Part shown: piece by piece, positions 14,138-15,564 of the stretch
Layout of the letters: each line of letters starts with the position of its first letter
Position numbering within the stretch: position 1 is the stretch's first letter
Assembly: GCA_005223375.1 (NCBI GenBank)
Contig: RXOD01005160.1
Span: 1 to 15,564, forward strand
DNA length: 15,564 nucleotides
Direction of reading: 5' to 3'
DNA from: Amoebophrya sp. AT5.2
Taxonomy: Eukaryota; Sar; Dinophyceae; Syndiniales; Amoebophryaceae
The notes under the pieces: model-generated
What the model saw: only the letters and a program-made list of their open reading frames with translations
What the model was told of the DNA's origin: nothing
Databases searched by the model: none
Position numbers and translations under genes: made by a program

Positions 14138-15564
14138 TCACTTTGCTGGAAACCGGTTGAGAATTTGCTGCACCATTTCTGTGTCCACCACGTGCCCCTT
14201 TATCGGCAGGACCGACTCCGGCGTCGTTTCGTAGCCGAACAACGCGAATTCCAGCGCGAAGTTCTCCGCCACCATTCCGACCAGGTCCGGATCCTGTCTC
14301 CACAGCTGCCCCCAGCTCGTCTGGCAGTCCGGCGAGAACGTCAATGTCTTCGCGTCGAAGTCGCACGCGTTCGGTCCGCGCGGCCGCGCGTTCGTTGTGG
14401 GGTAGATTTTCGGAAACTCCTTGCGCGCGTTCAACGCACTGGAAAGGTAGTCCTCCTGCCGCGCGCGAACGCTCGCAAGTTCTTCACTTCGGTCCTCTGG
14501 TAACGCGACAGCAGGGTCCGCCGCACCACCGTTTTGCTGCGTGAAGTCCGCTCGGTAGTCGCCCACGTAGTCGGACGTCACCTCCATTTGCTCGCCGTTG
14601 TCGTCCGGCACGAAGAGGCGGGTTACGCTTGCGCTGTTGCCTTTTTCTTCTTCGGCACAGAACCTTCCGTAGAGCTCGCAGACGCGGTCATACAGCCGCG
14701 GCAAGTCGTGCTTCAACGTCTCCAGATGCAAAATGAAGTGATTCTCTGAGAGCAGCTCCTTCCGGGCGTCGAAGACTTCGGCGAAGCGTTCGTCAAGCAG
14801 CATGTCGATCAGGGGCCGGGTGTGAAATATGTCGCTCGCATCAAACTCAAACGTGAAATCGACGCAGTGGTAGTAGTGGCTTCTCCCTCCAGCACTTGCC
14901 GTCTCGTTCTTTTGCTCGACGGGGTGAGCATCCTGTTTTGCATCATGTTCTGCTGTTGCTTGCTCTGGGCTTCCCGGAACTGCAGCAGAGGACGACAACG
15001 ACGCTCGCGGTTCTCTGCTGTCCACGCACTGCTTGGCTTTTTCCCGCGACTGAAACGTGTGCGCGTTCTTGTGGAAGGGCTGCAAATTCCGGAACGACAG
15101 TAGCTTCCGCACCCACTTTCCGAACTGCCGCCAAGAGTAATAGTATCGGTCTCGCCCCGCTTCGAACTCCTGGGTCTTGTAGAAAATGCCCAGCGTTTTG
15201 TTGTTTTCACCAGCAACGTCTCCATCCGCCCCCGCACTTTCATCCATTTCATCAAGTAGTGGACCCCGAACAGGAGCATCTTCCGCTTCGTCCGTTTTCC
15301 TCGTCAATCCATCTTGGGTTCGATGGTGTTCGTTTTCGTCGTAGCCCTGCAGCCAGCGGTACTTGTAGAAGGAGACCAGCCGCACGAAGGGGTTTCTGGC
15401 GACGAAGACCTTGAGCCTTCCCGTGCCGTGCGCGCAGCAGAGCGGACACAAGTGCGCGGGTGGAAGGAAGAGGCGGAAGTCGGCGTGCAGCTGGTCCTCC
15501 GTACGCGCCGGCCAGCGGTGCATCACGCGATTGGCGACCGACCTTAGAGGGGTGAAAAACCCAT
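14138..15564 (-). CDS. Gene E: sulfotransferase paralog of gene C, C-terminal part (5' end beyond window)
   Basis: The frame is open from the right edge to a TGA at 14140-14138, about 475 codons. It begins with (T)PLRSVANRVMHRW, matching gene C's DLSQRLMHRF. It then has LPPAHLCPLCC, identical to gene C, and the PAPS 3'-phosphate motif VFVARNPFVRLVSFY. Other shared blocks are SWRQFGKWVRKLL, DIFHTRPLIDML, FILHLETLKHDL and FALEFALFGYE near the end. The P-loop half (PKSGT-type) is outside the window. Compared with gene C it has acidic, probably disordered insertions after the 3'-phosphate motif and near the C-terminus (EEKGNSASV onward), plus a longer tail ending NRFPAK. A possible acceptor CTCTAAG^GTCGG sits at 15543, in the same phase (2) as gene C's exon 2, so the first exon boundary may lie at 15542. 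Where gene C has intron 2, gene E reads straight through. Confidence 0.85.
   Translation of the reverse strand, partial: GFFTPLRSVANRVMHRWPARTEDQLHADFRLFLPPAHLCPLCCAHGTGRLKVFVARNPFVRLVSFYKYRWLQGYDENEHHRTQDGLTRKTDEAEDAPVRGPLLDEMDESAGADGDVAGENNKTLGIFYKTQEFEAGRDRYYYSWRQFGKWVRKLLSFRNLQPFHKNAHTFQSREKAKQCVDSREPRASLSSSAAVPGSPEQATAEHDAKQDAHPVEQKNETASAGGRSHYYHCVDFTFEFDASDIFHTRPLIDMLLDERFAEVFDARKELLSENHFILHLETLKHDLPRLYDRVCELYGRFCAEEEKGNSASVTRLFVPDDNGEQMEVTSDYVGDYRADFTQQNGGAADPAVALPEDRSEELASVRARQEDYLSSALNARKEFPKIYPTTNARPRGPNACDFDAKTLTFSPDCQTSWGQLWRQDPDLVGMVAENFALEFALFGYETTPESVLPIKGHVVDTEMVQQILNRFPAK

Overview
The window looks like nuclear DNA of a protist. It is GC-rich, with long Arg/Ser/Ala-rich low-complexity proteins, spliceosomal GT-AG introns, and all five recognisable genes on the minus strand. 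Same-strand gene arrays, AG^GT exon junctions and an inverted-repeat element inside an intron fit a dinoflagellate-like alveolate (for example an Amoebophrya/Syndiniales-type genome). This placement is inference; no rRNA, spliced leader or other taxonomic marker is visible.

In transcription order (right to left) the layout is as follows. Gene E (14138 to beyond 15564) is the C-terminal half of a sulfotransferase. Gene D (13453-9258, three exons, 1259 aa predicted) is an R3H-domain DEVH-box RNA helicase with HA2/OB region and a Gly/Asn-rich tail. Gene C (8868-6032, three exons, about 765 aa) is a second, signal-peptide-bearing sulfotransferase, paralogous to E. Gene B (5451-2515, 978 aa in one exon) is an unrecognised disordered Ser/Arg-rich protein. 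Gene A (about 2142 or 2310 to beyond 1) is the N-terminal part of a large membrane protein; its frame has no stop inside the window, so simple start-to-stop ORF calling misses it.

Splice junctions were worked out by hand from reading-frame continuity, phase and family homology. Gene A has a 40-nt intron whose removal creates a fourth hydrophobic helix. Gene D has introns of 135 and 281 nt. Gene C has one of 303 nt and one of about 236 nt. The second gene C intron lies within a 277-bp stretch bounded by 8-bp inverted repeats with a further internal inverted repeat, and paralog E has no intron there, so it is a candidate introner (mobile intron).

C and E are very probably PAPS-dependent carbohydrate-type sulfotransferases of the secretory pathway, and D an RNA-binding helicase. 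No operon-like shared pathway links A, B and D. No tRNA, rRNA, CRISPR array or prokaryotic element was seen.
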